From contig CAWIUN010000008.1 in assembly GCA_963839285.1 (NCBI GenBank), positions 17,682-81,681 on the forward strand: a DNA stretch of 64,000 nucleotides. Direction: 5' to 3'. The notes under the pieces were generated by a model that worked only from the letters and a program-made list of their open reading frames with translations, had not been told where the DNA came from and ran no database searches. Shown in pieces: positions 38,270 to 46,574 of this stretch (positions are counted from its first letter, which is position 1; each line of letters starts with the position of its first letter). The translations under genes were made by a program, and so were the position numbers. The DNA is from DASSSQ01 sp963839285. GTDB lineage: Bacteria; Actinomycetota; Thermoleophilia; Gaiellales; Gaiellaceae.

Positions 38270-39675
38270 GCCGCGGCCTCGAACGCGGGCTCGAGCGCCT
38301 GCTCGGCCCGCGGCCGCCGGATCCCCGGGATCGCGAGCGCCGAGAGCGCGCCGATGCCGACGATGCCCGCGCCGACCCAGAGCGCCGGCCCGAGCCCGTC
38401 GACGAACGCCTGCCCGGAGCCGTAGCCGCCGTAGCGGGCGAAGAGCGAGGCGAGCACCGCGACGCCGAAGACGCCGCCGAGCTCGCGGATCGCGGCGTTC
38501 GCGCCCGAGGCCTTGCCCTCCTCCTGCGGCCGCACGGCCGAGAGGACGACGTTCGCGATCGGCGCGAAGAAGAGCGCCATCCCCGCCCCTGCGAGCAGGA
38601 ACGGCCCGACGAGCTGCACGTAGGCGACGTCCGGCGTCGTCACGGCGGCGAGCCACGCGAGCGAGCCCGCCTGCAGGGCAAGCCCCGTCGCGATCAGCGG
38701 CCGGCCGCCGATCCGGTCGGAGAAGGCGCCGGCGAGCGGGGCGACGAACATCGGCATCAGCGTCCAGGGGAGGATGCGGAGGCCGGCCTGCAGCGGCGAG
38801 AAGCCCTGCACCGTCTGCAGGAACTGCGCCAGCAGGAAGATCGAGCCGAACATGCCGAACGACATCGCGAGCGCGGCGCCGTTGGCGGCGGCGAAGCCGC
38901 GCGAGCGGAAGAACCGCATCGGCAGCATCGGCTCGCGCGCCCGCAGCTCCCAGGCGACGAAGGCGGCGGTCAGGAGGGCGCCGGCGACGAGCGAGCCGAC
39001 GATCTCGACGCTCCCCCAGCCCTGGCCGTTGCCGCGGACGAGGCCCCAGACGATCCCGAGCAGGCCGAGGCTGCCGAGCGCGACGCCGGGCAGGTCGAGC
39101 GCGCGGTCGGGGCCGTGCGTCTCGGAGAGCCGGCGCAGCGCCAGCGGCATCAGCACGAGCCCGATCGGCACGTTCAGCCAGAAGATCCACTGCCAGGAGA
39201 GGCCGCTGACGACGGCGCCGCCGACGACCGGGCCGAGCGCGACCGCGAGGCCCTGGATGCCGCCCCAGGCCCCGAGCGCGACGCCGCGCTTTTCCTTCGG
39301 CATCGCCGCGCTGAGGATCGTCAGCGTCAGCGGCGCCACGATCGCCCCGCCGACGCCCTGGAGCGCGCGGGCGACGACGAGCGCGTCGATCGACGGGGCG
39401 AGCGCCGCCGCGGCCGAGCCGGCGACGAAGACGCCGAGGCCGACGGTCAAGAGCAGCCGCCGGCCCAGCCGGTCGCCGAGCGCGGCGCCGGTCAGGAGCA
39501 GGACGGCGAAGGTGAGCGTGTACGCGTTCACGGTCCACTCGAGGCCCTCGATCGAGGCGCCGAGGTCGACGCGGATGACCGGCAGCGCGGTCGTGACGAC
39601 GAGGTTGTCGAGCGTGACCATGAACGCGGCCACGGAGGTGATCGCGAACGCCCAGAGCGTCCTCTGTCCCTGCAT
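38266..39675 (-). CDS. EmrB/QacA-type drug-efflux MFS transporter (DHA2, 14 helices)
   Basis: 469 residues, unbroken. AFMVTLDNLVVTTALPVI is the D-N/D1 helix; LTGAALGDRLGRRLLLTVGL the G-D-R-x-G-R-R motif A; ARALQGVGGAIVAPLTLTIL motif B/C; later helices agree with 14-helix DHA2 pumps. I chose the ATG at 39675 because GAAGGGAG lies six to seven bases upstream, while an earlier frame opening at 39714 would swallow the operator-like palindrome. The TetR gene lies upstream on the same strand with a 60-base gap. It likely exports a toxic lipophilic cation or antibiotic, a family-level inference. Confidence 0.88.
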   Translation of the reverse strand: MQGQRTLWAFAITSVAAFMVTLDNLVVTTALPVIRVDLGASIEGLEWTVNAYTLTFAVLLLTGAALGDRLGRRLLLTVGLGVFVAGSAAAALAPSIDALVVARALQGVGGAIVAPLTLTILSAAMPKEKRGVALGAWGGIQGLAVALGPVVGGAVVSGLSWQWIFWLNVPIGLVLMPLALRRLSETHGPDRALDLPGVALGSLGLLGIVWGLVRGNGQGWGSVEIVGSLVAGALLTAAFVAWELRAREPMLPMRFFRSRGFAAANGAALAMSFGMFGSIFLLAQFLQTVQGFSPLQAGLRILPWTLMPMFVAPLAGAFSDRIGGRPLIATGLALQAGSLAWLAAVTTPDVAYVQLVGPFLLAGAGMALFFAPIANVVLSAVRPQEEGKASGANAAIRELGGVFGVAVLASLFARYGGYGSGQAFVDGLGPALWVGAGIVGIGALSALAIPGIRRPRAEQALEPAFEAAA

Positions 39676-39699
39676 CTGCTGCTCCCTTCGAGTATGTAG

Positions 39700-39713
39700 T
39701 GAGTGATTACTCA
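39700..39713 (-). promoter_or_regulatory. Operator-like palindrome between TetR and efflux genes
   Basis: TGAGT-GATT-ACTCA is a perfect 5-bp inverted repeat 25 bases before the efflux start, in the 60-base gap after the TetR gene. It shares its A-G-T...A-C-T core with the palindrome upstream of the TetR gene, so both may bind the same regulator. Confidence 0.5.
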
Positions 39714-39735
39714 TGTCATTGGCGAAAAAAAGAGG

Positions 39736-40299
39736 TCAGGCCTCCGGGTTCTCCTTCTCGCACCCCGCGATCAGGCGATCGCCCCACGGGGTCGGCTCCT
39801 CGCCGAGGCCCATCATCGTGATCACGTTCATCAGCATGCCCGCCGCGAAGAAGCTCGAGATGTCGTCGGCCTCCTTGCCGGAGACCGCCTCGACGTACTC
39901 GACGAGCCGGCCGTAGCCGCGCCGCATCACCTCGCGCACGTCCGCGTCGTCGCAGGCGGCGTACCCCTGCATCTGCGCCCGCAGCCGCATCGGCTGCTCC
40001 TCGAGCAGCCGCGCGTAGGCGTCGCCGATCGCATGGAGCGCCTCCTCGCCGTGCAACCCCTGCGCGGCTGCGCGGAAGCGCTCGTGCATGTCGTCGAGGC
40101 ACTGCTCGACGACGCCGAGGAAGAGCTCCTTCTTCGTCCCGAAGAGCCGGAAGAGGTACGGCTGCGAGAGCCCGGCCTTGCGCGCGATCGCGTCGGTGGA
40201 GGCGCCGTGGAGCCCGCTGCACGCGAACTCCTCGAGCGCGGCCTCGAGGATCTCCTCGCGCCGCTCGTCGGCCGTCTTGCGTGTCCCGGTGGTCGCCAT
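39736..40299 (-). CDS. TetR-family regulator of the adjacent efflux pump
   Basis: 187 residues, unbroken. The N-terminal helix-turn-helix shows REEILEAALEEFACSGLHGA and TDAIARKAGLSQPYLFRLFG with K-K-E-L-F, the complete TetR DNA-binding domain (about residues 12-60). The rest is a helical ligand domain with FFAAGMLMNVITMMGLGEEP near the end. Likely represses itself and the downstream pump; two palindromes with related centres lie at 39700 and 40307, in front of each gene. Inducer unknown. GTG/ATG choice: the ATG at 40299 gives the natural N-terminus. Confidence 0.9.
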   Translation of the reverse strand: MATTGTRKTADERREEILEAALEEFACSGLHGASTDAIARKAGLSQPYLFRLFGTKKELFLGVVEQCLDDMHERFRAAAQGLHGEEALHAIGDAYARLLEEQPMRLRAQMQGYAACDDADVREVMRRGYGRLVEYVEAVSGKEADDISSFFAAGMLMNVITMMGLGEEPTPWGDRLIAGCEKENPEA

Positions 40300-40306
40300 C
40301 GCCGTT

Positions 40307-40326
40307 GTAAGTTACTGCTTACTTAC
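40307..40326 (-). promoter_or_regulatory. Operator-like palindrome upstream of TetR
   Basis: GTAAGT-TACTGCTT-ACTTAC has perfect 6-bp arms, 8 bases before the TetR start codon. It also overlaps the last codons and stop of the aminotransferase gene ending at 40319, so the promoter of the regulator lies in that gene's 3' end. Confidence 0.6.
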
Positions 40327-41404
40327 CAGAGCTGTCAAGCGCGCCGGCGACGCGGTCGAGCTCCGCGTCGGTCAGCCGCGTGTGGAACGGGAGCGCCAGG
40401 GCGCGCTCGAACGCGCGCCGCGCGCCCGGGAACTCGCCCTGGTCGCGGTAGGCGCCGAGCAGGTGCAGCGCGTAGGTGCCGATCTGCGCCTCGATCCCCT
40501 GCCCGCGGAGCGCGGCCAGCACCTCGTCCCGGCGCTCGACCTGGAGCACGTAGGCCTGCCAGCCGTGGCGGTCGCCGTCGTCGGCCTCGGGGAGCAGCAC
40601 GGGCAGGTCCCGCAGCCGCTCGGCGTAGCGGGCCGCGACGTCCGCGCGCGCGGCGACGAGCTCCTCGAGCCGGCGGACCTGCGGGATCCCGAGCGCGCAG
40701 AGCACGTCGGCGAGCCGGTAGTTGAGGCCCGGGACGGGCATGTCCTCGGGCGTCCGCCAGCCGTGGTGCCGCATCTGCCTGACCGAGGCGGCCACGTCCG
40801 CGTCGTTCGTCGTCACCGCGCCCCCCTCGCCGGTCGTGACCGTCTTGCGCGGGTGGAAGGAGAGGCAGCCGGCGACGCCGAGACCGCCGCAGGCACGGCC
40901 GCGGCGCCTCGCACCGATCGCGCCGGCGGCGTCCTCGAGCAGCGGCAGCTCCGGGAGCTCCTCGAGCCGCGCCGGCCGGCCGAAGAGGTGCACCGGCATG
41001 ATCGCCTTCGTCCGCGGCGTCACCGCCGCGTGCGCGGCCGCCGGGTCGAGGTTCATCGTCTCGGGGTCGACGTCGACGAGCACCGGCCGGGCGCCCGCGA
41101 GCGCGACCACGTTCGCCGTCGCCGGGAAGGTGTAGGCGGGGACGAGCACCTCGTCGCCGGGCCCGATCCCGAGCGCGAGCACCGCCAGATGGAGCGCGGC
41201 CGTCCCGGAGGAGACCGCGACGGCGTGCTCCGTCTCGCAGGCCTCGGCCAGCACGGCCTCGAACTCGGCCACCTTCGGGCCCATCGTCAGCTGCCCCGAG
41301 GCGAGCACCTCCGCGACGGCGGTCAGCTCGTCGTCGCCGACGTCGGGCCGCGCCAGGCGGATGCCCGGAGGGTCTCCCTGCGTCGAGGGCTCGACGTCAG
41401 ACAC
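40319..41404 (-). CDS. DegT/DnrJ/EryC1/StrS aminotransferase, second copy
   Basis: 361 residues, unbroken. SSGTAALHLAVLALGIGPGD, YTFPATANVVALAGARPVLV and LSFHPRKTVTTGEGGAVTTN give the PLP site; the Schiff-base lysine is in F-H-P-R-K. ALPFHTRLTDAELDRVA closes the protein. It shares only family-level residues with the copy at 31525-32661 and differs at the lysine loop (HPRK versus YATK), so it probably acts on another sugar. Start GTG at 41404 overlaps the epimerase stop by eight bases. The 3' end overlaps the TetR operator. It would aminate a keto sugar nucleotide made by the upstream epimerase. Confidence 0.92.
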   Translation of the reverse strand: MSDVEPSTQGDPPGIRLARPDVGDDELTAVAEVLASGQLTMGPKVAEFEAVLAEACETEHAVAVSSGTAALHLAVLALGIGPGDEVLVPAYTFPATANVVALAGARPVLVDVDPETMNLDPAAAHAAVTPRTKAIMPVHLFGRPARLEELPELPLLEDAAGAIGARRRGRACGGLGVAGCLSFHPRKTVTTGEGGAVTTNDADVAASVRQMRHHGWRTPEDMPVPGLNYRLADVLCALGIPQVRRLEELVAARADVAARYAERLRDLPVLLPEADDGDRHGWQAYVLQVERRDEVLAALRGQGIEAQIGTYALHLLGAYRDQGEFPGARRAFERALALPFHTRLTDAELDRVAGALDSSGK

Positions 41405-42368
41405 CCGCGGCGAGCTTCGCCCTGTACCAGGCGATCGTCTTCTCGAGGCCCTCGTCGAGCTCGACCCGCGGCTCCCAGCCGAGCAGCTCGCGGCCCTTCT
41501 CGACGTTCGGGATCCGCAGCTCGACGTCGGCGTAGTGGAGGGGCTGGAAGAGGATCTCGCCCGCGGCGCCGGTCAGCCGCTTGATCCGCTGCGCGAGGTC
41601 GAAGATCGTCACCGCCGAGCGCGGGTTGCCGACGTTGAAGGTGTGCCCGACCGCCGCCTCGTGCTCGAGCACGAGCAGCAGCGCGGAGACCATGTCGTCG
41701 ACGTAGCACCAGGCCCGGATCTGCGAGCCGTCGCCGTGGATCGTCAGGTCGCGCCCCGCGAGCGCCGCCTCGATGAAGGCCCGGATCGCGCCGCCGCCGA
41801 TCTGCCCGGGCCCGTAGACGTTGAACGGGTGCACGGTCACCGCCGGCAGCCGGAACTCGTCGTGGTAGGCGTGCGTCATGTGCTCGCCGGCCAGCTTCGA
41901 GACGGCGTACGTCCAGCGCGCCTCGCCGACCGAGCCGATCGTCGAGACCTGCCCCTCGCTGACCCGGAAGGCGTGCGTGCCGAAGACCTCGCTGGTCGAG
42001 AAGTCGAGGAAGCGCTCGAGCGTGTCGGCCGTCGCGAGCGCCGCCTCCAGCACGTTGTAGGTGCCGATCAGGTTGACCCGCATCGTCCGCACCGGGCTCG
42101 CGAGCACGGTGTCGACGCCGGCGATCGCGGCCGCGTGGACGACGTGCGTCGCGCCGCGGGCGACCTCGGCGAGCCGGCCCGGGTCGAGGACGTCGCCCTC
42201 GACGAAGGAGAAGTTCTCGTGGTCGGCGAGCGGCGTCCCGCTCAACGCGTCGCGGTGGAGGTTGTCGAACGCGACGACCTCGTTCGCCTCGACGAGCTCC
42301 CGCGCGAGCGTCGTGCCGATGAAGCCGGCACCGCCCGTGATCAGGATCCGCTTGCCGGAGAGCGCCAC
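41397..42368 (-). CDS. NAD-dependent epimerase/dehydratase
   Basis: 323 residues, unbroken. ILITGGAGFIGTTLARELVE is the NAD loop; FSFVEGDVLDPGRLAEVARG and HVVHAAAIAGVDTVLASPVR, then RFLDFSTSEVFGTHAFRV (S-x-S-E) and WTYAVSKLAGEHMTHA (Y-x-x-x-K), HPFNVYGPGQIGGGAIRAFI. The S-E before V-F-G and the two small residues before the Y-x-x-x-K resemble UDP-glucuronate- and GDP-mannose-type enzymes. It probably supplies a keto sugar to the aminotransferase two bases of frame downstream. Start ATG 42368 gives a normal N-terminus, ten bases from the APS kinase stop. Substrate is inferred by context. Confidence 0.88.
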   Translation of the reverse strand: MALSGKRILITGGAGFIGTTLARELVEANEVVAFDNLHRDALSGTPLADHENFSFVEGDVLDPGRLAEVARGATHVVHAAAIAGVDTVLASPVRTMRVNLIGTYNVLEAALATADTLERFLDFSTSEVFGTHAFRVSEGQVSTIGSVGEARWTYAVSKLAGEHMTHAYHDEFRLPAVTVHPFNVYGPGQIGGGAIRAFIEAALAGRDLTIHGDGSQIRAWCYVDDMVSALLLVLEHEAAVGHTFNVGNPRSAVTIFDLAQRIKRLTGAAGEILFQPLHYADVELRIPNVEKGRELLGWEPRVELDEGLEKTIAWYRAKLAAGV

Positions 42369-42377
42369 GGGCCGAGT

Positions 42378-42920
42378 CTAGCCGCGGTCGATCAGGCGCA
42401 GCCGCGCCAGCTCGTCGAGCACCTGGGCGGTCGACTCCGCCGGGCTGCGCTCGCTCGTGTCGAGCCGGAGCTCGGGGTCGGAGGGCTCCTCGTACGGGTC
42501 GGAGACGCCGGTGAAGTTCTCGAGCTCGCCGGCGAGGGCGCGCTCGTAGAGGCCCTTCGGGTCGCGCTCGATGCAGACCTCGAGCGGCGTCGCCACGTGC
42601 ACCTCGACGAAGCGGGCGTGCTCCTCGACGAGGGCCCGGGCGCGGCGGCGCTGCTCCTCGTAGGGCGAGATCGCCGAGACGACCACCGCAGCGCCGGCGC
42701 GGGCGAGCCGCGAGGCGACCCAGCCGATCCGGGCGATGTTCGTGTCGCGGTCTGCCTTGCTGAAGCCGAGCCCGCGCGAGAGGTGCTCGCGGACGACGTC
42801 GCCGTCGAGCGAGTCGACGACGAGCTCGTGCCGCTCGAGCTCGGCCCGGAGGCTCTCGGCGATCGTGCTCTTGCCCGCGCCCGAGAGGCCGGTGAGCCAG
42901 ACGACGAAGCCCTGCCGCAT
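42378..42920 (-). CDS. cysC: Adenylylsulfate (APS) kinase
   Basis: 180 residues from ATG 42920 (a GTG at 42932 would add four). WLTGLSGAGKSTIAESL (P-loop, about residues 8-24), VDSLDGDVVREHLSRGLGFS and KADRDTNIARIGWVASRLAR, VVVSAISPYEEQRRRAR, then FVEVHVATPLEVCIERDPKG and LYERALAGELENFTGVSDPY: the full CysC set. It phosphorylates APS to PAPS, the sulfate donor of sulfotransferases. No sulfate adenylyltransferase is nearby. Two sulfotransferases lie at 48.3-50.0 kb. Ten bases before the epimerase, same strand, so it likely belongs to this sugar operon. Confidence 0.92.
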   Translation of the reverse strand: MRQGFVVWLTGLSGAGKSTIAESLRAELERHELVVDSLDGDVVREHLSRGLGFSKADRDTNIARIGWVASRLARAGAAVVVSAISPYEEQRRRARALVEEHARFVEVHVATPLEVCIERDPKGLYERALAGELENFTGVSDPYEEPSDPELRLDTSERSPAESTAQVLDELARLRLIDRG

Positions 42921-42989
42921 CGGCGCGTCCACAGCGCGGGCGAGTGTACCGGTGCCGCAGGATCGCGGCGGCGCGCCTACGATGGGGAG

Positions 42990-43385
42990 ATGCACGTGCT
43001 CGGTCTCGTGCTCGCCGTCCTCGCGCTCGCGCGCGGCGGCGGCGAGGCATCCGCGACGTCGCCGACGATCACCGCCCGGCCGGCTGCCGGCGGCGAGGCG
43101 ACGACGTGGACGCTCCGCTGCTCGCCTGCCGGCGGGACGCTGCCGAGCCCGGCGCGCGCGTGCGCGCGGCTCGCGAGGCTCGAGCACCCCTTCGCGCCGG
43201 TGCCGAGGACGATGCTCTGCACGGACATCTACGGCGGCCCCCAGGTCGCGCGCGTCCGCGGCACCTACCGCGGGCAGAAGCTCGACACGAGCTTCAGGCG
43301 CACGAACGGCTGCGAGATCAGGCGCTGGTACCGCGTCTCGTTCCTCTTCCCGATCGTCACGGGGACGGAGCCGCCGCCCCGCTGA
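42990..43385 (+). CDS. Secreted SSI-like protease inhibitor
   Basis: 131 residues: signal peptide (MHVLGLVLAVLALARGGG) then a domain with two disulfide-type cysteine pairs, TTWTLRCSPAGGTLPSPARA followed by CARL, LCTDIYGGPQVARVRGTYRG, and RRTNGCEIRRW. The order C...G-T-x-P...C...C-x-x-x-Y...G-x-x-x-G...N-x-C-E is that of Streptomyces subtilisin inhibitor. By alignment the reactive loop is C-T-D-I-Y where SSI has C-P-M-V-Y, so P1 would be aspartate. That is unusual for a subtilisin inhibitor. GGGGAG lies just before the ATG at 42990. Divergent from APS kinase. Extracellular. Confidence 0.72.
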   Translation: MHVLGLVLAVLALARGGGEASATSPTITARPAAGGEATTWTLRCSPAGGTLPSPARACARLARLEHPFAPVPRTMLCTDIYGGPQVARVRGTYRGQKLDTSFRRTNGCEIRRWYRVSFLFPIVTGTEPPPR

Positions 43386-44578
43386 CCGGCGCCGGCTGCG
43401 CGAGCGCGACGGCGGCGAAGGGCGGCGCCGGCCGAGCGCATCGCCGGCGATCGCGCGTAGGTCGCCGCGATGCCCCACCGCTCGAAGAGCGGCCCGACGG
43501 CGACCGGCCGACGGGGCCGCCGAGCGCGCTCGCGGTCATGACGGCGGTCATCACCTTCGCGCGCACCGCCTGCGGCGGTCCGCGTGCTGGCAGGATCCCC
43601 ATCGCCGGCGCGTTCGCGAGCGGGAGTGCGAGCCCGAGACGCCAGGAACGCGGCGCCGACGCCCGTACCAGGGCAGTCCACGCACGAGCGCCCAGAGCGG
43701 GACCGCCGCGAAGAGCACGACCGCGGTCGCGGCGAGCCGCAACGGCGGCAGCCGTCGAGCGCCGTAGCACGAGCGCCGTGCCGGCGAGCGCGCCCGCGCC
43801 GAAGATCGAGAAGAGCCAGCCGACGATCCGTGGGTCGCGCGTCGTAGCGGAGGTAGACGAGCGCCGGCAGTCGAGAGGAAGAGCGCCCTGGCGCGCCGTC
43901 GAGCAGGATCACCGTCAGCGTCAGCGGCCCGAGCAGCCGGTCGCGGAGCAGGAAGCGGACGCCCGCGAGCACGCCGCGCGCGGTCGTCCGTCGGCGCGCG
44001 CGCGCCCCGGCGGTCACGAGCGCGAGCACGAGCCCGAAGGCGACGAGGTAGGTCGCGGCGTCGATCACCAGCACGGCCGACGCGCCGAGCGCGGCCACGA
44101 GGACGCCGCCGAGGGCCGGCCCGATCGACGATCGTCACGTGGGTGCGCGCCGCCGAGGAGCGCCGAGGCCTGCGCGACCACCGTCTCGTCGTCGCCGAAG
44201 AGCTCCGGCACGATCGTGCGCTGGGCGGCGAAGTAGGGCGCCGAGAAGAGCCCGAGCGCGAAGACGAGCGCGACGAGCGCCGGGAAGGAGAGCGCGGTCG
44301 GCCCAGTGGAGCAGCGGCACGGCGGCGATCAGCGGCGCGCGCGCCAGGTCGGAGAGGAGCAGCGTCCGCCTGCCGCCGAGCCGCGCGACGACGCTGCCGC
44401 TCGGGATCCCGAAGAGCGCCACGGGCAGGATCTCGACCGCCAGCACGACGCTCATCCGCTCGAGCGACCCCGTCGTCACGAGCACGAACCAGGGCAGCGC
44501 GACGAAGGTCATCTGGATGCCGGTCGTCGAGACGAGCTCCGCGACGAGCAGGGCGGCGAGGGAGCGGTTGCGGAGCAT
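43357..44578 (-). CDS. MFS transporter (MFS_3/enterobactin-exporter-like), frame-broken
   Basis: About 400 residues. The N-terminus LRNRSLAALLVAELVSTTGI then QMTFVALPWFVLVTTGS and VLAVEILPVALFGIPSGSVV with ARLGGRRTLL is motif A of transporters of the EntS/TetA group. A middle part reads ASAVLVIDAATYLVAFGLVL, then RFLLRDRLLGPLTLTVILLD. The second half, with several single-base breaks between 43380 and 43950 (for example near 43885, 43640, 43545, 43500, 43430), still shows EGDDRRHDRERARR-like cytosolic loop and PLFERWGIAATYA. The end at 43357 is uncertain. Convergent overlap with the inhibitor gene. Substrate unknown. Confidence 0.6.
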
Positions 44579-44610
44579 CCCGCCAATCTTGGACGCGTAG
44601 CATCCGCCGC

Positions 44611-45823
44611 GTGAAGTCCGTCCTGTTCGTCGGCGCCGGACGCCACCAGCGCCGCGCGATCCGGCAGGCGCGGGAGCGCGGCCTGCGCGTCGTCGCCGTC
44701 GACCGGAACCCGGAGGCGCTCGGCTTCGAGGAGGCCGACGTCGGCGAGGCCGTCGACTTCACCGACGTCGCCGCGGTGACCGAGGTCGCGCGCCGGCACG
44801 GCGTCGACGGGGCGCTGACCGTGTCCGCCGACCGGGCGGTGCCCGTCGTCGCGGCCGTCACCGAGGCGCTCGGCCTGCCCTCGATCGGGACCGCGGTCGC
44901 GCACGCGATGACCCACAAGATCGCGATGCGGCGCCGGCTGGCCGAGGCGGGCGTGCCGCAGCCGCGCTTCGCCGCGGTCCGGAACGTGCGCGAGGGCAAG
45001 GACGCGCTCGCGCGGGCGGGGCTGCCGGCGGTGCTGAAGCCGGCGGACTCGGGCGGCCAGCGCGGCATCTTCGTGCTCGAGTCGGAGGACGACCTCGAGG
45101 CGCACCTCTGGGCGGCGCTCGAGCGAGTCCCCGACGCGCGAGGCGATCGTCGAGGGCTTCCACGACGGGCTCGAGCTGAACGGGATCGCGGTCGCGCGCG
45201 GCGGCGAGGTGTCCGTGCTGACGCTCTCCGACCGCCTGCGCCCGCCCGGGATCGGCTTCGGCGTCGGCTGGATCCACGTCTATCCCGCGTCGATCTACGG
45301 CGACGTGCTCGCCGAGGCGGAGCGGGTCGCCGCGCACGCGGTGCACGCGCTCGGGCTCCGCGACGGGATCGCGTTCCCGCAGCTCCTCGTCTCCGACGAC
45401 GGCGTCCGCGTCGTCGAGGTCGCGGCGCGGATCCCGGGCGGGCAGATGGCCGACCTCGTCCGGCACGCGGTCGGGGTCGACCTGGTCGAGGTGGCGCTGC
45501 GGCAGGCGCTCGGCGAGGAGGTGCCGGACGAGCTCGTCGACTGCTCGCGCTCCCGCCCGCTCGCGATCCGGTTCCTGACCGCCGAGCCGGGGCCGCTGCG
45601 GACGGGGAAGGTCGTCCGGATCGGGTCGCTCGAGCCCGTGCTGGCCGCGCCGGGGGTCGTCCAGGCGGACACGTACCTGCAGCTCGGCGAGACGATCCGC
45701 CCCGTGCGCCTCGACGGCGACCGGCGCGGCTACGTGATCGCGGTCGCGGACACGTCGATCGAGGCGCTCCAGCGCGCCGAGGCGGCGGCGCGGCTGCTCG
45801 AGGTCGAGGTGGAGCCGGCATGA
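44611..45823 (+). CDS. ATP-grasp enzyme
   Basis: About 404 residues. VKSVLFVGAGRHQRRAIRQA (Rossmann-like), then PSIGTAVAHAMTHKIAMRRR and LPAVLKPADSGGQRGIFVLE (ATP lysine and glycine loop), and after a break near 45138 EAIVEGFHDGLELNGIAVAR, HVYPASIYGDVLAEAERVAA, VRVVEVAARIPGGQMADLVR (E-x-N-like metal site), and a C-terminal domain. It is of the carbamoyl-phosphate-synthase-like/PylC type that links a carboxylate to an amine. GTG at 44611 and an ATGA overlap with the NodB-like gene. Member of a four-gene set; substrate unknown. Confidence 0.8.
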
Positions 45824-46476
45824 GCACGAACATGAGCTGCGACTTCTCGCTGCGCCACTACGGCGAGCTGCTCGAGGCGGCGCGGGCGGGCGGCTACCGC
45901 TTCGCCTTCTTCGAGGGCGAGGGGCCGCGCGACGGCGACCTGCTGCTGCGCCACGACGTCGACCTCTCGCTCGAGGCGGCGCTCGCGCTGGCGCGGCTCG
46001 AGGCGGCGGCGGGCGCGCAGGCGACCTACTTCCTGATGCGCGAGTCGGTCTTCTACAACCTCGACTCGCCGGTGGGACGCGCGGCGGTCGAGGAGCTGCG
46101 CGGGCTCGGACACCGGATCGGCCTGCACGCCGTCTACCCGAACGCCGAGTCGGACGCGCGCTTCGAGCCGGTGCTCGCCTGGCACAACCCCGATCCCGAG
46201 TACATGCGGGCGCCGGTGCCGGGCCGGGTCAACGTGATGCAGGAGGGCTGGTTCGACCCCGCGACCTACCGCTCCGACTCGAACCAGCACTGGCGCAGCG
46301 GCTGCCCGCACGAGGCGCTCGCGGCGGCGGAGTTCCCGTGGCTGCAGCTGCTGACCCATCCCGAGATCTGGGCCTACGAGGGCGCGACGATGCGCGAGTC
46401 GATGGAGTCGTTCCTCGACGCCGACCGCGCCGTGCGGCTCGAGCACCTCCGCAACGACCGGATCGACCTCTCGTGA
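45820..46476 (+). CDS. NodB-like polysaccharide deacetylase-related protein
   Basis: 218 residues, unbroken. DLLLRHDVDLSLEAALALAR (R-H-D-V-D, the NodB metal/catalytic start), TYFLMRESVFYNLDSPVGRA, ELRGLGHRIGLHAVYPNAES (H-x-x-x-x-H-type second metal motif) and the C-terminal WLQLLTHPEIWAYEGATMRE. This is the NodB fold, as in de-N-acetylases, with a shorter than usual barrel. It sits between two ATP-grasp genes with ATGA and GTGA overlaps, so it may remove an acetyl or act on an amide made or used by them. Cytosolic: no signal peptide is seen. Confidence 0.72.
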   Translation: MSTNMSCDFSLRHYGELLEAARAGGYRFAFFEGEGPRDGDLLLRHDVDLSLEAALALARLEAAAGAQATYFLMRESVFYNLDSPVGRAAVEELRGLGHRIGLHAVYPNAESDARFEPVLAWHNPDPEYMRAPVPGRVNVMQEGWFDPATYRSDSNQHWRSGCPHEALAAAEFPWLQLLTHPEIWAYEGATMRESMESFLDADRAVRLEHLRNDRIDLS

Positions 46477-46574
46477 CCGAGGAGCTGCCGGCCGGCGGCG
46501 ACCTGGACGTCGTCCGCGCCGACCTCGCCCGGGTCGAGGGCAACGCCGGCGATCTCGCTAGGTTCCCCGCGTGA
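46473..46574 (+). CDS. Possible 33-residue coupled microgene
   Basis: GTG at 46473 lies in the stop of the NodB-like gene and the TGA at 46572-46574 overlaps the GTG of the next ATP-grasp gene, giving VTEELPAGGDLDVVRADLAR and 13 more residues. Both junctions use the four-base overlap seen throughout the window. It has no known domain. It could be a translational bridge that keeps ribosomes on the message, a real small protein, or chance; the frame is short enough for chance in such GC-rich DNA. Confidence 0.3.
   Translation: MTEELPAGGDLDVVRADLARVEGNAGDLARFPA

Noticed and set aside
34823..39538. A 1571-codon open frame on the minus strand
   Set aside because: It joins the GtrB-like gene to antisense of the DUF402 and MFS genes; GC-rich DNA has few stops. 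Only the last 322 codons are protein-like.
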